Positions 34,474 through 43,812 of a DNA stretch of 51,904 nt are shown piece by piece. Numbering within the stretch: position 1 is the first letter of the stretch; the number at the start of each line of letters is the position of its first letter. The position numbers and the translations under genes are program-made. Below the pieces are notes generated by a model that saw only the letters and a list, made by a program, of their open reading frames with translations, was not told where the DNA came from and searched no databases. Source of the DNA: Actinomycetota bacterium (GTDB lineage Bacteria; Actinomycetota; Geothermincolia; Geothermincolales; RBG-13-55-18); assembly GCA_030019255.1 (NCBI GenBank), contig JASEFK010000015.1, positions 1-51,904 on the forward strand, given 5' to 3'.

Positions 34474-36630
34474 ATGAAGATCCCTCGCCCCCTAAAGCCT
34501 CGCCGACCGGGGAGAAGGAGAAAGACCGCGGCGCTCGCTACGCTTCTTTGCCTGGTTCTCACCTTGTTCGTCAACCCGCCGAAGGCGCTGGCCGTGGATT
34601 CCCAATCCCTCCCCATCCTGCTGGTGAACGGGGCCATCTACCCACGGGTTTTCGACGTCACCGATCTTCCGGCCGCCTTCCGGGCGGATGCTCCCGGAGC
34701 GGGAACGGAGGCCCTTTACCTGGTGCAGTGCGCGGGACCCATAAGGGAGGACTGGCTGGAGGAAATCAAAAGCCGCGGGGCGAAACCGAGGGGTTACCTG
34801 GCCAACAATACCCTGGTGGCGGGCATGGACGCCGGCGTCTTCTCCCAGGTCAGCAGGCTGAGCTTCATCTCCTGGAGCGGTCTCTACCAGCCCTATTACA
34901 AAATCTCGCCGGTCCTGCAGCTACGACTGGTGCAGGGAGGGGAGGTCACGGCGCTGGCCCAGCTCTACGACGCCCGCCTGCTGGGGCCGGTTCTCGAAGC
35001 CCTCCGGACCATGCCCCTGGAAATCCTTGCCTGGGGCGGCGACGACTGGTGCGGGATCGTGGTCATGCGCCTTCCCGTGGAGGAGTTGAGAGAGGTGGCC
35101 GCCTTGCCGGCGGTGGAATGGCTGGACCTCTACGGCGCGGGAACCCTGCCTTCCCTTGTGGGGCCGGGGACCGGTGAGGTCAATGTGCCTGATGGTAGGG
35201 GGACGGCGCATGAGGGAAGGTCTTCCGTGGCGAGCACGACCGGTTTCCCGGAAACGGTGGCCGTATCGGATACCGGGCTGGAATACCCTTCCAGCAACGC
35301 CCTTCCCGCTTGGCTGGCCGGGAGGGTGGTGGAGAGGGTTTCCATGCGTGGTGGCGGGGATCCGTGGTTACCGGGTCACGGGACGGCGACGACGATGGTA
35401 CTCCTGGCCGGAGATACCCTGGACGAGCAGCAGCCGGAAGTGAAGCCCATCCGGGTTATCCTCTACGCCACGGGCTACGGCCTGGGAATCCCTCAGCTTC
35501 CGGTATCCATGTACTCCCTGCTGGAGGACACCTATACCAGGGGTGCCCGGGTCTTCCTGGGCGGGAGCGTGCCGGAGGGAGGTGAATCACTGGTTCGATA
35601 CGGAACCTATTCCTTCCAGCGGGATGCCTTCGCCTGGAGACGGCCGGACATGCTCATCGTGGAGCCGGCGGGAAACGAGGGCACGGATGCGGATGGTGAC
35701 GGCCGCGTGGACGCGGGAAGCCTCCTTGGGGGGAGTTGCGCCAAGAACGTCATAGGTGTTGGGGGATGCGAGGGCGGAAAGGATCCCGGGGACGACAACC
35801 CCACATACAGCGAACTGGACGAAAGTTTCCCGGGGAGGTTTTCCGCCCTTCCCCTGGGGAAGGATGCCAGCGTGGGCGATACCCGTGGGATAGCGGCTTT
35901 CAGCTCCCGGGGTCCCACCGACGACGGGAGGATCAAGCCGGACCTGGTGGCTCCGGCCACCGGCATCCCGGTGCCCACTCCTCTGAGCGAGGAAGGATCG
36001 TCCACCACGGTGCAGTGGAGAGAAGGCACATTGACCTGGGCCTTCGGGACCAGCCTGGCCGCCGCAATCCTGGCCGGGGAGGCCGCCCTCCTACGCGGAG
36101 CTGTCCGCACCCGCATCGGAAAGGAACCCTCGGCAGCCCTGATCAGAGCCCTCCTGGTGAACGGGGCCGAGGACCTGTACCCGGGGCAGTACGGCGAGGA
36201 AAGCCCGGAGGTGCCGCGCGCCCCCAACCCGGTTGAGGGGTGGGGCCGTCCCGATGGTTCCTGGACCGGGAACCGGTCGTCGTGGCTCAGGCTGGTGGAC
36301 GACGTGAGGGGGTTGAGGGGGGGCGACACGCGTATATATCGTGTGGAGGTCCGTTCCATGAGCGAGTTGAGGGTCACCCTGGCCTGGACGGACTATCCTT
36401 CACTTCCCCAGAGCCGCATGCGCCTGGTAAACGACCTCGATCTCCGGGTTATCGGCCCCGATGGGGAGTCTTACTATCCCAACGGAAGGCGCTCCAGGGA
36501 CCCGTTGAACAACACGGAACGCGTGGTCATCGACGTATCCGGAAGACCTGGAAAGTACACGGTGGAGGTGAAAGCCTGGAACGTTCCCCTGGCGCCGCAG
36601 CCTTATGCCCTGGTCATCCAGGGAAGATAG
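34474..36630 (+). CDS. Secreted subtilisin-family (S8) serine protease
   Basis: The 718-residue protein has an Arg-rich N-terminus and signal peptide (about 19-39, ALATLLCLVLTLF), a propeptide-like region (about 45-250) and the S8 triad: D266 (SDTG), H302 (GHGTA) and S527 (GTSLAAA), with oxyanion N401 (PAGNEG). A C-terminal beta domain (about 600-718, RVTLAWTDYPSLPQSRMRLV) resembles the P-/PPC-like domains of bacterial kexin-type subtilases. GTSLAAA replaces the usual GTSMA(T/A)P. ATG 34474 is picked to put the signal peptide at the start; ATG 34408 is an alternative. It follows the MtaA-like gene by 70 bases. Confidence 0.8.
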   Translation: MKIPRPLKPRRPGRRRKTAALATLLCLVLTLFVNPPKALAVDSQSLPILLVNGAIYPRVFDVTDLPAAFRADAPGAGTEALYLVQCAGPIREDWLEEIKSRGAKPRGYLANNTLVAGMDAGVFSQVSRLSFISWSGLYQPYYKISPVLQLRLVQGGEVTALAQLYDARLLGPVLEALRTMPLEILAWGGDDWCGIVVMRLPVEELREVAALPAVEWLDLYGAGTLPSLVGPGTGEVNVPDGRGTAHEGRSSVASTTGFPETVAVSDTGLEYPSSNALPAWLAGRVVERVSMRGGGDPWLPGHGTATTMVLLAGDTLDEQQPEVKPIRVILYATGYGLGIPQLPVSMYSLLEDTYTRGARVFLGGSVPEGGESLVRYGTYSFQRDAFAWRRPDMLIVEPAGNEGTDADGDGRVDAGSLLGGSCAKNVIGVGGCEGGKDPGDDNPTYSELDESFPGRFSALPLGKDASVGDTRGIAAFSSRGPTDDGRIKPDLVAPATGIPVPTPLSEEGSSTTVQWREGTLTWAFGTSLAAAILAGEAALLRGAVRTRIGKEPSAALIRALLVNGAEDLYPGQYGEESPEVPRAPNPVEGWGRPDGSWTGNRSSWLRLVDDVRGLRGGDTRIYRVEVRSMSELRVTLAWTDYPSLPQSRMRLVNDLDLRVIGPDGESYYPNGRRSRDPLNNTERVVIDVSGRPGKYTVEVKAWNVPLAPQPYALVIQGR

Positions 36631-36946
36631 AGGCGAGGTTACCTGCACGTTCATGAGCATTGATCGCGGTGACCCTCGTGATTCCGGGCCGCCTTAAAGA
36701 TGGCTGCACATTTGAGGAAACGGCTGCAGGGTCGTGCGAGCAGGTCTCGCTTTCCGGTTAAAGGGGTCCGGCATCATTTGGAGGGAGAAAAGGGGACTAC
36801 AAGTGCACTTACGCCATGCCAGGCGTTAGGGAGCGTTCCGGGCCGTCGCGGGGAATCCATAGGCCGCCGACCCGCCGGGATGAGTGCCTCCCACCGGCCG
36901 TCGGGTGGAGAGGATGGAGGCTCGCGGGGAGAAGAAGGGAGTCAAG
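36631..36946. other. Spacer before the HTH-ferredoxin gene
   Basis: No gene is seen. An imperfect hairpin (about 36810-36830, ACGCC/GGCGT) is present; no promoter could be placed. Confidence 0.3.
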
Positions 36947-38020
36947 GTGAGCGGGGACGAAGTCTATCGTAAGTTGCGGGAATTCCTGGACCGGATGCCT
37001 CTGGGGTTTCCTTCCACTTCGAGCGGGGTAGAGCTGCGCATCCTGAAGAGGCTTTTCAGCGAAGAGGAGGCCGAGCTGGCGGTGCTCCTTTCGCCCCTGC
37101 CCGAGGACGCCGAGTCCATCGCCTCGCGTTCCGGGATGGACTCGGAATACCTTGCGAAAAGGTTGGAGGATATGTCCCGAAAAGGATTGATCTTCCGCGC
37201 CCGTAGAGGCGGACGCACCTACTACAACACGGCCCCTTTCATGATCGGGCTCTACGAGTATTCCGTGGAGAAGATGGACGAGGAACTGGCGTCCCTATAC
37301 CGGGAATATTACGAAACCGCCTACCTGGATGAGATGGCCGCCAGCGGTATTCCCGGCTTCAAGGTCCTCCCTATCGGGGAGCGCGTCCAGGCGCCTCTGA
37401 CCGCCTACCCTTACCTCAACCTAATGGAGGAGGTGAAGAAGGCGCGAGTGATCTCCGTGGCCGACTGCATCTGCCGTAAGGAGGCTGCCCTGACCGGCCG
37501 GGGGTGCCGTTACCCCAGGGAGACCTGCCTGAGCTTCGGTGCCGCCGCCGAGTACTACATAGAGAACGGTATCGGCCGGGAGATCGACGCCGAGGAAGCC
37601 CTTAAGATATTGCGCGAGGCCGACCAGGCCGGGCTTGTCCACGCGGGGGTGAACACCAAACACCTCTCCAACATCTGCAACTGCTGCCCCTGCTGTTGCG
37701 CCTCCATGAAGGGGATCACCAAGAGGGACATGGACAAGCACTATTTTCTCAACGCCCTTTTCGAGGCGGTGGTGGACGCGGAGGAATGCACCGCCTGCGA
37801 AGCCTGCCTGGAGCGCTGTCCGGTGGGGGCGGTGCGCGTGGAGGAGACGGCCGTGGTGGACCGGGAGAGATGCCTGGGCTGCGGCCTGTGCGCGGGAACT
37901 TGCCCCGCGGAGGCCATCTCCATCGTCCTCCGTGAGGACCGCGAGGAACCCTTCGAGCGCGTGGTGGACATGGGCCTGGCCATCCTGGAGGGAAAGGAGA
38001 AGCGCCGAGGCGGATCCTAA
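36947..38020 (+). CDS. HTH plus 4Fe-4S dicluster ferredoxin-domain protein
   Basis: The 357-residue protein has an N-terminal winged-helix-like region (about 30-95, SIASRSGMDSEYLAKRLEDM and RKGLIFRARRGGRTYY). A middle part holds CICRKEAAL and a dense Cys run NICNCCPCCCASM (about 235-250). The C-terminus has two classical 4Fe-4S motifs, CTACEACLERCP and CLGCGLCAGTCP. This layout is known from ferredoxin-domain proteins of anaerobes that may couple redox state to regulation or electron transfer. GTG 36947 has AAGGGAG five bases upstream; ATG 36914 is an alternative with a poorly spaced SD. Whether it binds DNA is inference. Confidence 0.75.
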   Translation: MSGDEVYRKLREFLDRMPLGFPSTSSGVELRILKRLFSEEEAELAVLLSPLPEDAESIASRSGMDSEYLAKRLEDMSRKGLIFRARRGGRTYYNTAPFMIGLYEYSVEKMDEELASLYREYYETAYLDEMAASGIPGFKVLPIGERVQAPLTAYPYLNLMEEVKKARVISVADCICRKEAALTGRGCRYPRETCLSFGAAAEYYIENGIGREIDAEEALKILREADQAGLVHAGVNTKHLSNICNCCPCCCASMKGITKRDMDKHYFLNALFEAVVDAEECTACEACLERCPVGAVRVEETAVVDRERCLGCGLCAGTCPAEAISIVLREDREEPFERVVDMGLAILEGKEKRRGGS

Positions 38021-38067
38021 AGGGGATTAAGGCTCGGTTTTCGGCGGCTCTCATCGTCATTCGCCGG

Positions 38068-38107
38068 GGCTCCTCGTGACTCCAGGGATTTAATCCGGCG
38101 AGGAGCC
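38068..38107 (+). terminator. Hairpin terminator after the ferredoxin gene
   Basis: GGCTCCTCG (38068-38076) pairs with CGAGGAGCC (38099-38107), followed by TTCCCTTCTTC. An overlapping CGCCGG/CCGGCG pairing could compete. Confidence 0.5.
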
Positions 38108-38200
38108 TTCCCTTCTTCATCAGGGCGGCCGCCGCGGTCCTGAAAGTTTTTCTCTTATGGATAGGGTGTTCACGGGAACACGTGGTTCATTCGAAAATAC

Positions 38201-38277
<77 letters not shown>

Positions 38278-38286
38278 ACGGCATAT

Positions 38287-38315
38287 ATTATGAGTTCCGC
38301 CAAGATAAAACGCAA
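38287..38315 (-). promoter_or_regulatory. tRNA-Lys promoter
   Basis: On the minus strand TTGCGT (38310-38315), 17 bases and CATAAT (38287-38292) lie nine bases before the mature 5' end. The -10 is the same as that proposed for the large HEAT gene. Confidence 0.6.
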
Positions 38316-38390
38316 GCCGTCGGGGCATAGTCCCCGAACCCACATGGCCGTCAAGGAATCCTATATGCCCGCCGGAAAATAATTCGCCGG

Positions 38391-38419
38391 AAAAAAATTG
38401 CCGCCCCTCGCGGGGCGGC
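38391..38419 (-). terminator. Rho-independent terminator of the HU gene
   Basis: On the minus strand GCCGCCCC-GCGA-GGGGCGGC is followed by AATTTTTTT. A perfect 8-bp GC stem, tetraloop and U-tract make it a canonical terminator, 48 bases past the HU stop. Confidence 0.9.
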
Positions 38420-38466
38420 TTGATGGAAGCGATTCTTCCGTTGATTTCGGCGTGGTGCGTACGTTT

Positions 38467-38748
38467 CTACTTCTTACCCGAGACCGCCTTCTTCAGGGCC
38501 GCACCGGGCTTGAAGGACACCACCTTGGTAGCCTTGATCTTGATGGGCTCACCCGTTCTCGGGTTGACCCCCTTGCGCGCCGCGCGCTTCTTCACCTCCC
38601 AGGTGCCGAAGCCCACCAGGGTGACCTTTTCACCCTTCTTCAGCGCGCCGGTGATGATGTCGATGGTGCTGTCCACTGCTGCGGCGGCGTCCTTTTTGCT
38701 CATCTTGGTGCCCTTGGCCACTGCGTCGATCAGTTCCGCCTTGTTCAT
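38467..38748 (-). CDS. hup: HU-family DNA-binding protein
   Basis: The 93-residue protein matches HU through its length: MNKAELIDAVAKGTKMSKKDA, the GFGTWEVKKRAARKG turn, the DNA-bending arm NPRTGEPIKIKATK and the end VSFKPGAALKKAV. HU dimers bend and compact DNA. AAAAGGAGGTGAACC before ATG 38748 is a near-perfect SD, fit for high expression. The upstream 70 bases are AT-rich, as common for HU promoters, but no exact -35/-10 pair could be fixed. Confidence 0.95.
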   Translation of the reverse strand: MNKAELIDAVAKGTKMSKKDAAAAVDSTIDIITGALKKGEKVTLVGFGTWEVKKRAARKGVNPRTGEPIKIKATKVVSFKPGAALKKAVSGKK

Positions 38749-39240
38749 GGTTCACCTCCTTTTCCGTTTATTTTCAATACATTTATTCGCTTTCATTATC
38801 TTTTTTCCTTTATTTATCCATAATAAACCCGAATAAGGTTATTTTCCGGCATGATTTAAGAAAAAGCCAAAAACCGTGGTTCCACCGGTGGGAAGACGGT
38901 AAGAAGACCGTTCAAGCTGTTCTTGAGGTTGCTTTTGCCTGGTACGGCAACCGGGTTTCCGCTGGAAGGAGCGGGAAATATGAGGTTCAGCCGTCGTCTG
39001 GGGCGGGCAAGCGAGGGAGAACGCCTTACGCGGTAGGCCGGCGAATTACGGAAAGCGGGTTCGGGTTCGAGGATAAAAAGCCCGGAGGCCGCTCGACTTG
39101 GACGGCGGGGGATAGGATAGGTATAGTTGGTGGATGTGTGGCTATTTGTACGCGGCTTTCGCAATCCGGAGAAACGAGCGGAGGAAACTATCGAATAGAC
39201 AGTTGTACATCGCAGGACGCACGTGGCTCCCGGTGCGTTT
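38749..39240. other. HU leader and gene-free spacer
   Basis: 38760-38850 is strongly AT-rich and likely holds the HU promoter (minus strand). The remainder to 39240 shows no supported gene. Confidence 0.4.
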
Positions 39241-40035
39241 TCAATCCTGGGAGGCCTCGCCGATGGCTTGCAGGGCTTCATCGATGGCCCGGATGACCCG
39301 CTCCCTTCCCTCCCTTTCCCGCGCGTTTATCAGGGGTTCGACGGCTTTCCTGCTCCCGATCCTGCCCAGGGCCCGGGCCGCCTCCAGTACGTCGGTTTCG
39401 ATATCGCTCTCCAGGAGGGGCAGCAGGTAGTTAATGGCCCTCATGCAGTGCATTTCCCCGAGGACGCGGGCGGCAACCGCCCTCACCCCGGCGGACTGGT
39501 CGGCGAGCATCTCGCTTATGGGGACCCATAAGGTGGGCTCGCCCATAGCGGAGAGGGATTCCACGGCGCGCAGTCTCACGATGCTGGCCGTGTCCCCCAG
39601 GGCCTCGACGAGGAAGGGGATGGCGCGGCGGTCTCCCAGCTTGCCCAGTGCCCGGACGGAGCTGTAACGGAGGGAAAGGTTATGGCTGCGGGTGGTCCTG
39701 CAGAGGACCGGGACCACCTGGACGTCACCTATCTCCGCCAAGGCATCGACGATGAACTGTCCCACGCCGGAATTCTCCTTATCCAGGCGGTCCAGGAGGT
39801 GGCGCACGGCTCGGCGGTCCCCGATCAGGCCCAGGGCCCTCGCCGCTCCCTTGCGTACGTCGGGGTTTTCGTGGGCGAGGGCTTCTATGAGAATGGGCAG
39901 GGCGTTCTGTCCCTGGGATGCAAGGATATCGGACGCCGCCATGCGCATATAGGGCTGGGGATGACCCATGGCCTCCACCAGGGAGCGCAGGTCTCCCCTG
40001 GCTGCCATTTTCTGTAAATCCTCCCTGCCTTTCAT
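39241..40035 (-). CDS. HEAT-repeat protein (264 aa)
   Basis: The protein is about eight HEAT/PBS-lyase repeats, such as ENPDVRKGAARALGLIGDRR and YSSVRALGKLGDRRAIPFLV, with a helical cap at each end. It is a scaffold or adaptor and has no catalytic motif. It lacks the Trp-anchored modules of the giant HEAT protein. There is no clear SD before ATG 40035; it lies 22 bases after the phosphoesterase stop and is likely co-transcribed with it. Confidence 0.8.
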   Translation of the reverse strand: MKGREDLQKMAARGDLRSLVEAMGHPQPYMRMAASDILASQGQNALPILIEALAHENPDVRKGAARALGLIGDRRAVRHLLDRLDKENSGVGQFIVDALAEIGDVQVVPVLCRTTRSHNLSLRYSSVRALGKLGDRRAIPFLVEALGDTASIVRLRAVESLSAMGEPTLWVPISEMLADQSAGVRAVAARVLGEMHCMRAINYLLPLLESDIETDVLEAARALGRIGSRKAVEPLINAREREGRERVIRAIDEALQAIGEASQD

Positions 40036-40057
40036 GACAAACCCATTCTATCACTTC

Positions 40058-40822
40058 CTACTCACCCATACCCAGCCTCATGGCCAGGGGGGCTGGAAGC
40101 CCGGCGGCCAGAACTTTTTCCTGGGTGCGCCGGTAGTCGTATTCCAGGAAGCGGAATTCAACCCACATCTCATCGAGGTCCAGGACGGCCATGGTGGCCG
40201 CGGGTATCCCCCCGCGGTACTGGCCGCAGCTTCCGACGTTGAACATGTAATGGAAGCCGGGACGGATGTCTTTTCTTCCGCCGGGTTGTATGTCGAGCTC
40301 CTGGACCATTCGCCGCTCTGGGTCGAAGGCATAAGCCGCGCAGACGTGGGTATGCCCTATGAAGCAGAGGAAGTTCGCCGGAGGTTGGTAGTCGGAGACC
40401 AGAGATTTGAAGGCGTAGGCGGCCTCGAAGGGATCGAATATGTACTCGTCGGGATCCGAGGGAGAGCCGTGGAAGAGGTAGAAGCAATCGTCCACCCGGA
40501 GGACATCGGGCAGGGATACCAGCCAGCGACCGTGCTCCTCGGGAAGGACGTCGGCGGTGAACAGCAAGGCCTCCCTGGCCAGGGGGTTCATGTTGGGGGC
40601 TCTCCCGGCCTCCAGGTCGACAAGGCCGCGTTCGTGGTTCCCGCGGATGCAGCGCACGCCCTTTTCCCGCACCAGTTCCACGCATGCTGCGGGGTCGGCG
40701 TTGTAGCCGATTATGTCCCCGCAGCACAGCAACCTATCGGCCCCGCAGCGCACGGCTTCCGCGAGGACCGCTTCGAGCCCCTCCAGGTTGGAGTGGATGT
40801 CCGAGAATATGGCGTACCTCAA
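40058..40822 (-). CDS. YfcE/MJ0936-type metallophosphoesterase
   Basis: The 254-residue protein has the full motif set: FSDIHSN, CGDIIGYN, RGNHERG, FHGSP and IGHTH. This is the predicted phosphodiesterase branch close to YfcE and MJ0936, usually Mn- or Ni-dependent. Unlike the enzyme at 28410 its GNHE motif is intact. TTG 40822 is chosen because AAGGGGG lies five bases upstream, and a TATAAT box (40847-40852) is placed to start transcription near 40840; ATG 40846 touches that box and would be lost from the transcript. It leads an operon with the HEAT gene. Confidence 0.8.
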   Translation of the reverse strand: MRYAIFSDIHSNLEGLEAVLAEAVRCGADRLLCCGDIIGYNADPAACVELVREKGVRCIRGNHERGLVDLEAGRAPNMNPLAREALLFTADVLPEEHGRWLVSLPDVLRVDDCFYLFHGSPSDPDEYIFDPFEAAYAFKSLVSDYQPPANFLCFIGHTHVCAAYAFDPERRMVQELDIQPGGRKDIRPGFHYMFNVGSCGQYRGGIPAATMAVLDLDEMWVEFRFLEYDYRRTQEKVLAAGLPAPLAMRLGMGE

Positions 40823-40846
40823 ACGCGCCCCCTTCGCCTGGTTCAT

Positions 40847-40852
40847 ATTATA
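40847..40852 (-). promoter_or_regulatory. -10 element of the phosphoesterase/HEAT operon
   Basis: TATAAT on the minus strand lies 24 bases before the chosen TTG start, with the SD AAGGGGG (40828-40834) between. No -35 consensus is visible. Confidence 0.5.
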
Positions 40853-41049
40853 TCCGCGGTAACCGGAGTCTCCCACCCGGGCGTGCATGAAGGCCATGAA
40901 AGCGGCGAATTTCCCGTTATCCCCGTGGAACACGGGGCTTTCTCCATCACCGAAGCTGGAGGCAGCCCACGAGGTAATGCCTTGTGGAGGCGGTTTTATG
41001 GACGCCTGAGGCTCCTCGGTTTATGATTTAAGCGAGGAAAGGAGAGGAA

Positions 41050-41880
41050 ATGAAGAAGCTTGTCCTGTTCTTTACGATCTTGCTTTTGGCCATCGTAAGT
41101 TCTGGTTGCAGAGGGAAAGGATCCCTTGAGCCGCAGAAGGCCGACCTGCAGGCGGAGGTGCTTCCACTCCTGGAAGAATCCATTCGTTCTATGGCCGGGC
41201 TTAGTGGATACCGCATGCGGGGGTACATGGAGATGAGCGCGGGGAGCGGCGAGGCCTCCGATTCCGGCACCCTGCGGATGGACGTGCAGTCCGAGGTGCA
41301 AAACGTGGAGGGGCACACCAACCAGCACATGAGCATGGACATGGGAAGTCTTACCACCGAGGCCTATATCTACGGGGATTATTTCTACCAGGAAATTCCT
41401 GGACAGGGATGGATCAAGACCAGCCTGGCCCAGTACCAGGCCCAGAATCTTGCCACCGGGGTCATCAGCGAGGAGCAGCTGCAGCTGATCCTTGAGTCGG
41501 TGGAGGAGGCCACCATCCGGGATGAGGGAGAGGATGCTCAAGAGATGGTCCTGGTGTTGGGCAAGGAATTCCTTCTCCGCTCCCTGGAACGTTTCCGGGA
41601 GCAGGCGGGGGAGGAGGCCCGAAGCCAGATGGAAGAGTGGATGTCGGCCATGGAAGGTGCCGCCGAGGGCTTCAGTGCCACCCTCCGCCTGTTGGTGGGC
41701 AAGGAGGACCATCTCATAAGGGAGATGGAGATGACTATCGAGATGAGAGATATCCCCCAGCTGGGTACCTACCGGAGCAGGATGTACATGGAGGCCTACG
41801 ATTACAACGCCGAGATCCACATCGAGCTTCCCCCGGAAGCGGAAAAGGCCGCTCAGCGGGAAGCGGGGTCGGCGCGCTAG
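41050..41880 (+). CDS. Secreted lipoprotein, LppX/LprG-like by character (276 aa)
   Basis: A lipoprotein signal (MKKLVLFFTILLLAIVSSGC, lipobox SSGC with Cys at 20) is followed by an acidic, methionine-rich domain that alternates strands and helices. Size and the YIYGDYFYQEIPGQGWIKT pattern resemble the actinobacterial/firmicute lipoproteins that carry or sense lipids (LppX/LprG or DUF6612 type). This is a weak resemblance, not a family assignment. GAAAGGAGAGGAA precedes ATG 41050, and TATGAT at about 41020-41025 may be its -10. It is divergent from the phosphoesterase operon. Confidence 0.65.
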   Translation: MKKLVLFFTILLLAIVSSGCRGKGSLEPQKADLQAEVLPLLEESIRSMAGLSGYRMRGYMEMSAGSGEASDSGTLRMDVQSEVQNVEGHTNQHMSMDMGSLTTEAYIYGDYFYQEIPGQGWIKTSLAQYQAQNLATGVISEEQLQLILESVEEATIRDEGEDAQEMVLVLGKEFLLRSLERFREQAGEEARSQMEEWMSAMEGAAEGFSATLRLLVGKEDHLIREMEMTIEMRDIPQLGTYRSRMYMEAYDYNAEIHIELPPEAEKAAQREAGSAR

Positions 41881-41887
41881 GCCGTTT

Positions 41888-41938
41888 CGCAGCCGCAACG
41901 CCTTCACTCCGCTTTTGGAGCAGGGCCTGGCGGCTGCG
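41888..41938 (+). terminator. Hairpin after the lipoprotein gene
   Basis: CGCAGCCGC (41888-41896) pairs with GCGGCTGCG (41930-41938); an inner CTCC/GGAG stem lies in the loop. There is no U-tract, so its terminator role is inferred from place. Confidence 0.4.
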
Positions 41939-42131
41939 CTAACCGAACACGATTTCGAATGCGCCGTGGGGCATGCGGCGCGGTACAAGGACCAGGCCCT
42001 TGGAGAGTAGCCTTTCAAGCGGGCCTAGCGGGAGCCGGACATCCGGAAGGAAGCCGTGGGTCCGCAAGTGCCGTGGATTGGAATTCGAATATTTCGGATG
42101 ACCGGAGGGGGTTTCGAGAGGGAGGAGTACC

Positions 42132-43811
42132 ATGTCGGATTACGTGGAGGGGAGGACGCGCTGGTGGGGATGGGGGAACCTGGACCAGAGGTTCGACGTA
42201 GAGAACCGGGAGAACATCATGCCCTTCCTGAGGGAGAACCTGGGCATGCCACTGGACAGCGAGCGCTTCACCGATCCCACCCTGGAGGAGGTCGAAATCC
42301 CGGAGCCAAGGCTGAGCGAGAAAACCCTTGAAAAACTACGGGATCTTTGCGGCCCGGAGAACGTGTCCACGAACAAGTTCCAGCGCGTGAGCCATTCCAT
42401 GGGAAAGAGCTACAGAGACCTCCTGCGCTATCGCAAGAGGCTCATCCGCCATCCCGTCGACGTGGTGGTCTGGCCTCGCGGGGAAGGGGAGATCGTGGAG
42501 ATCCTCCGCCTGGCGGAGAGGGAGAACCTGGCCGTCATCCCCTTCGGGGGAGGCTCCAGCGTCACCGGAGGGGTCGAGCCCATGGGGGACAAGGAAGGCT
42601 ACATCAGCCTGGACATGGCGCGCATGAACCGGGTACTGCGCATGGACGCCACCTCGCATACGGCTCTTATCCAGGCCGGGGCGCTGGGGCCGGAGATTGA
42701 GGAGCAGCTGAACCCCCACGGTTTTACCCTGGGACATTTCCCGGAGAGTTTCGACCATTCCTCGCTGGGGGGCTGGCTGGCCACCCGGGCCTCGGGGCGC
42801 CAGTCCACGGGTTACGGGGATATCGAGGACATGGTGCTGGCCCTGCGCATGGTGACCCCCCGCGGGGTGGTGGACACGCGCCGGGTCCCCTCCAGCGCCG
42901 CCGGTCCCTCCATCCTCCAGCTGTGCGTGGGTTCCGAGGGTTACATGGGGGTGATAACCGAGGCCCTAATGAGGATAAGGCCCTTGCCCGAGGTACTGGA
43001 TTACCGGGGGCTCATCTTCCGCAACTTCGCCGCGGGGGTTTCCGCCATACGGGAAATGATGCAGCAGGGCCTGGTGCCCACCTGCGTGCGGCTCTCCGAC
43101 CGCACGGAGACGGCCCTGGCCCAGGCCTTCAGAAGCACCACCGGTCCCCGGTGGAAGAGGAGAGCCGAGGACGCGGCCCTGAGATTCCTGGCCCGGCGTG
43201 GGTATTCCTTCGACGACGGGGCCTTCATGGTCCTGGGGCTGGAGGGAAGCGCGGACGAGGTCGATTACCTGAGGCCTCTCATCCTCCGCCTCTGCCGGCA
43301 GCTGGGGGGCTTCCACCTGGGGACCGGACCCGGGAAGCAGTGGTACCGGAGCCGCCACGAGACGGCCTATTTCCGGGAGCAGCTCATCAACTGGGGAGTG
43401 ATGGTGGACACCTTGGAGACCGCCACCACCTGGGACAATCTCCTGCACCTCTACGGCGAGGTGCGGAGCGCCATCCGCTCCGCGCTTTCGGAGTGGGGGG
43501 ACAAGAACCTGGTGGCCTGCCACGTCTCCCATGCCTACCGGGAGGGGGCCTCGCTCTACTACACCTTTTTCGCCCCCATGGCCGGGGAGGGGAAGGAGGA
43601 GGAGCAGTGGGAGAAGGTGAAGCGGGCCGCCTCGGAGGCCATCATGGAGCATGGGGGAACCATCAGCCACCATCACGGCGTGGGCTACGAGCACGCTCCC
43701 TGGATGAGCCGGGAGGTGGGGGAAGTATCCATCCGGGCCCTCCAGGCGGTCAAGAAGACCATGGACCCTGCCGATATTATGAATCCGGGAAAGCTTCTAC
43801 CGCGTGGTTGA
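42132..43811 (+). CDS. FAD-binding oxidase, alkyl-DHAP-synthase-like
   Basis: The 559-residue protein matches the alkyldihydroxyacetonephosphate synthase branch of the VAO/PCMH flavoproteins. Visible features are the N-terminal RWWGWG, the FAD segment PFGGGSSVTGGVEP, FDHSSLGGWLATRASGRQSTGYGDIEDMV read as two motifs, the His-rich active site SHHHGVGYEH and the C-terminal DPADIMNPGKLLP. The eukaryotic enzyme makes the ether bond of ether lipids. Bacterial homologues are common, and their substrates (ether lipid, glycolate or D-hydroxy acids) are mostly untested. GGAGGAGTACC precedes ATG 42132. It overlaps or abuts the GGCT-like gene. Confidence 0.8.
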   Translation: MSDYVEGRTRWWGWGNLDQRFDVENRENIMPFLRENLGMPLDSERFTDPTLEEVEIPEPRLSEKTLEKLRDLCGPENVSTNKFQRVSHSMGKSYRDLLRYRKRLIRHPVDVVVWPRGEGEIVEILRLAERENLAVIPFGGGSSVTGGVEPMGDKEGYISLDMARMNRVLRMDATSHTALIQAGALGPEIEEQLNPHGFTLGHFPESFDHSSLGGWLATRASGRQSTGYGDIEDMVLALRMVTPRGVVDTRRVPSSAAGPSILQLCVGSEGYMGVITEALMRIRPLPEVLDYRGLIFRNFAAGVSAIREMMQQGLVPTCVRLSDRTETALAQAFRSTTGPRWKRRAEDAALRFLARRGYSFDDGAFMVLGLEGSADEVDYLRPLILRLCRQLGGFHLGTGPGKQWYRSRHETAYFREQLINWGVMVDTLETATTWDNLLHLYGEVRSAIRSALSEWGDKNLVACHVSHAYREGASLYYTFFAPMAGEGKEEEQWEKVKRAASEAIMEHGGTISHHHGVGYEHAPWMSREVGEVSIRALQAVKKTMDPADIMNPGKLLPRG

Positions 43812-43812
43812 G

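Noticed and set aside
40844-40846. ATG 40846 as start of the phosphoesterase
   Set aside because: It directly abuts the TATAAT box and would not be in the transcript; TTG 40822 has a well-spaced SD.
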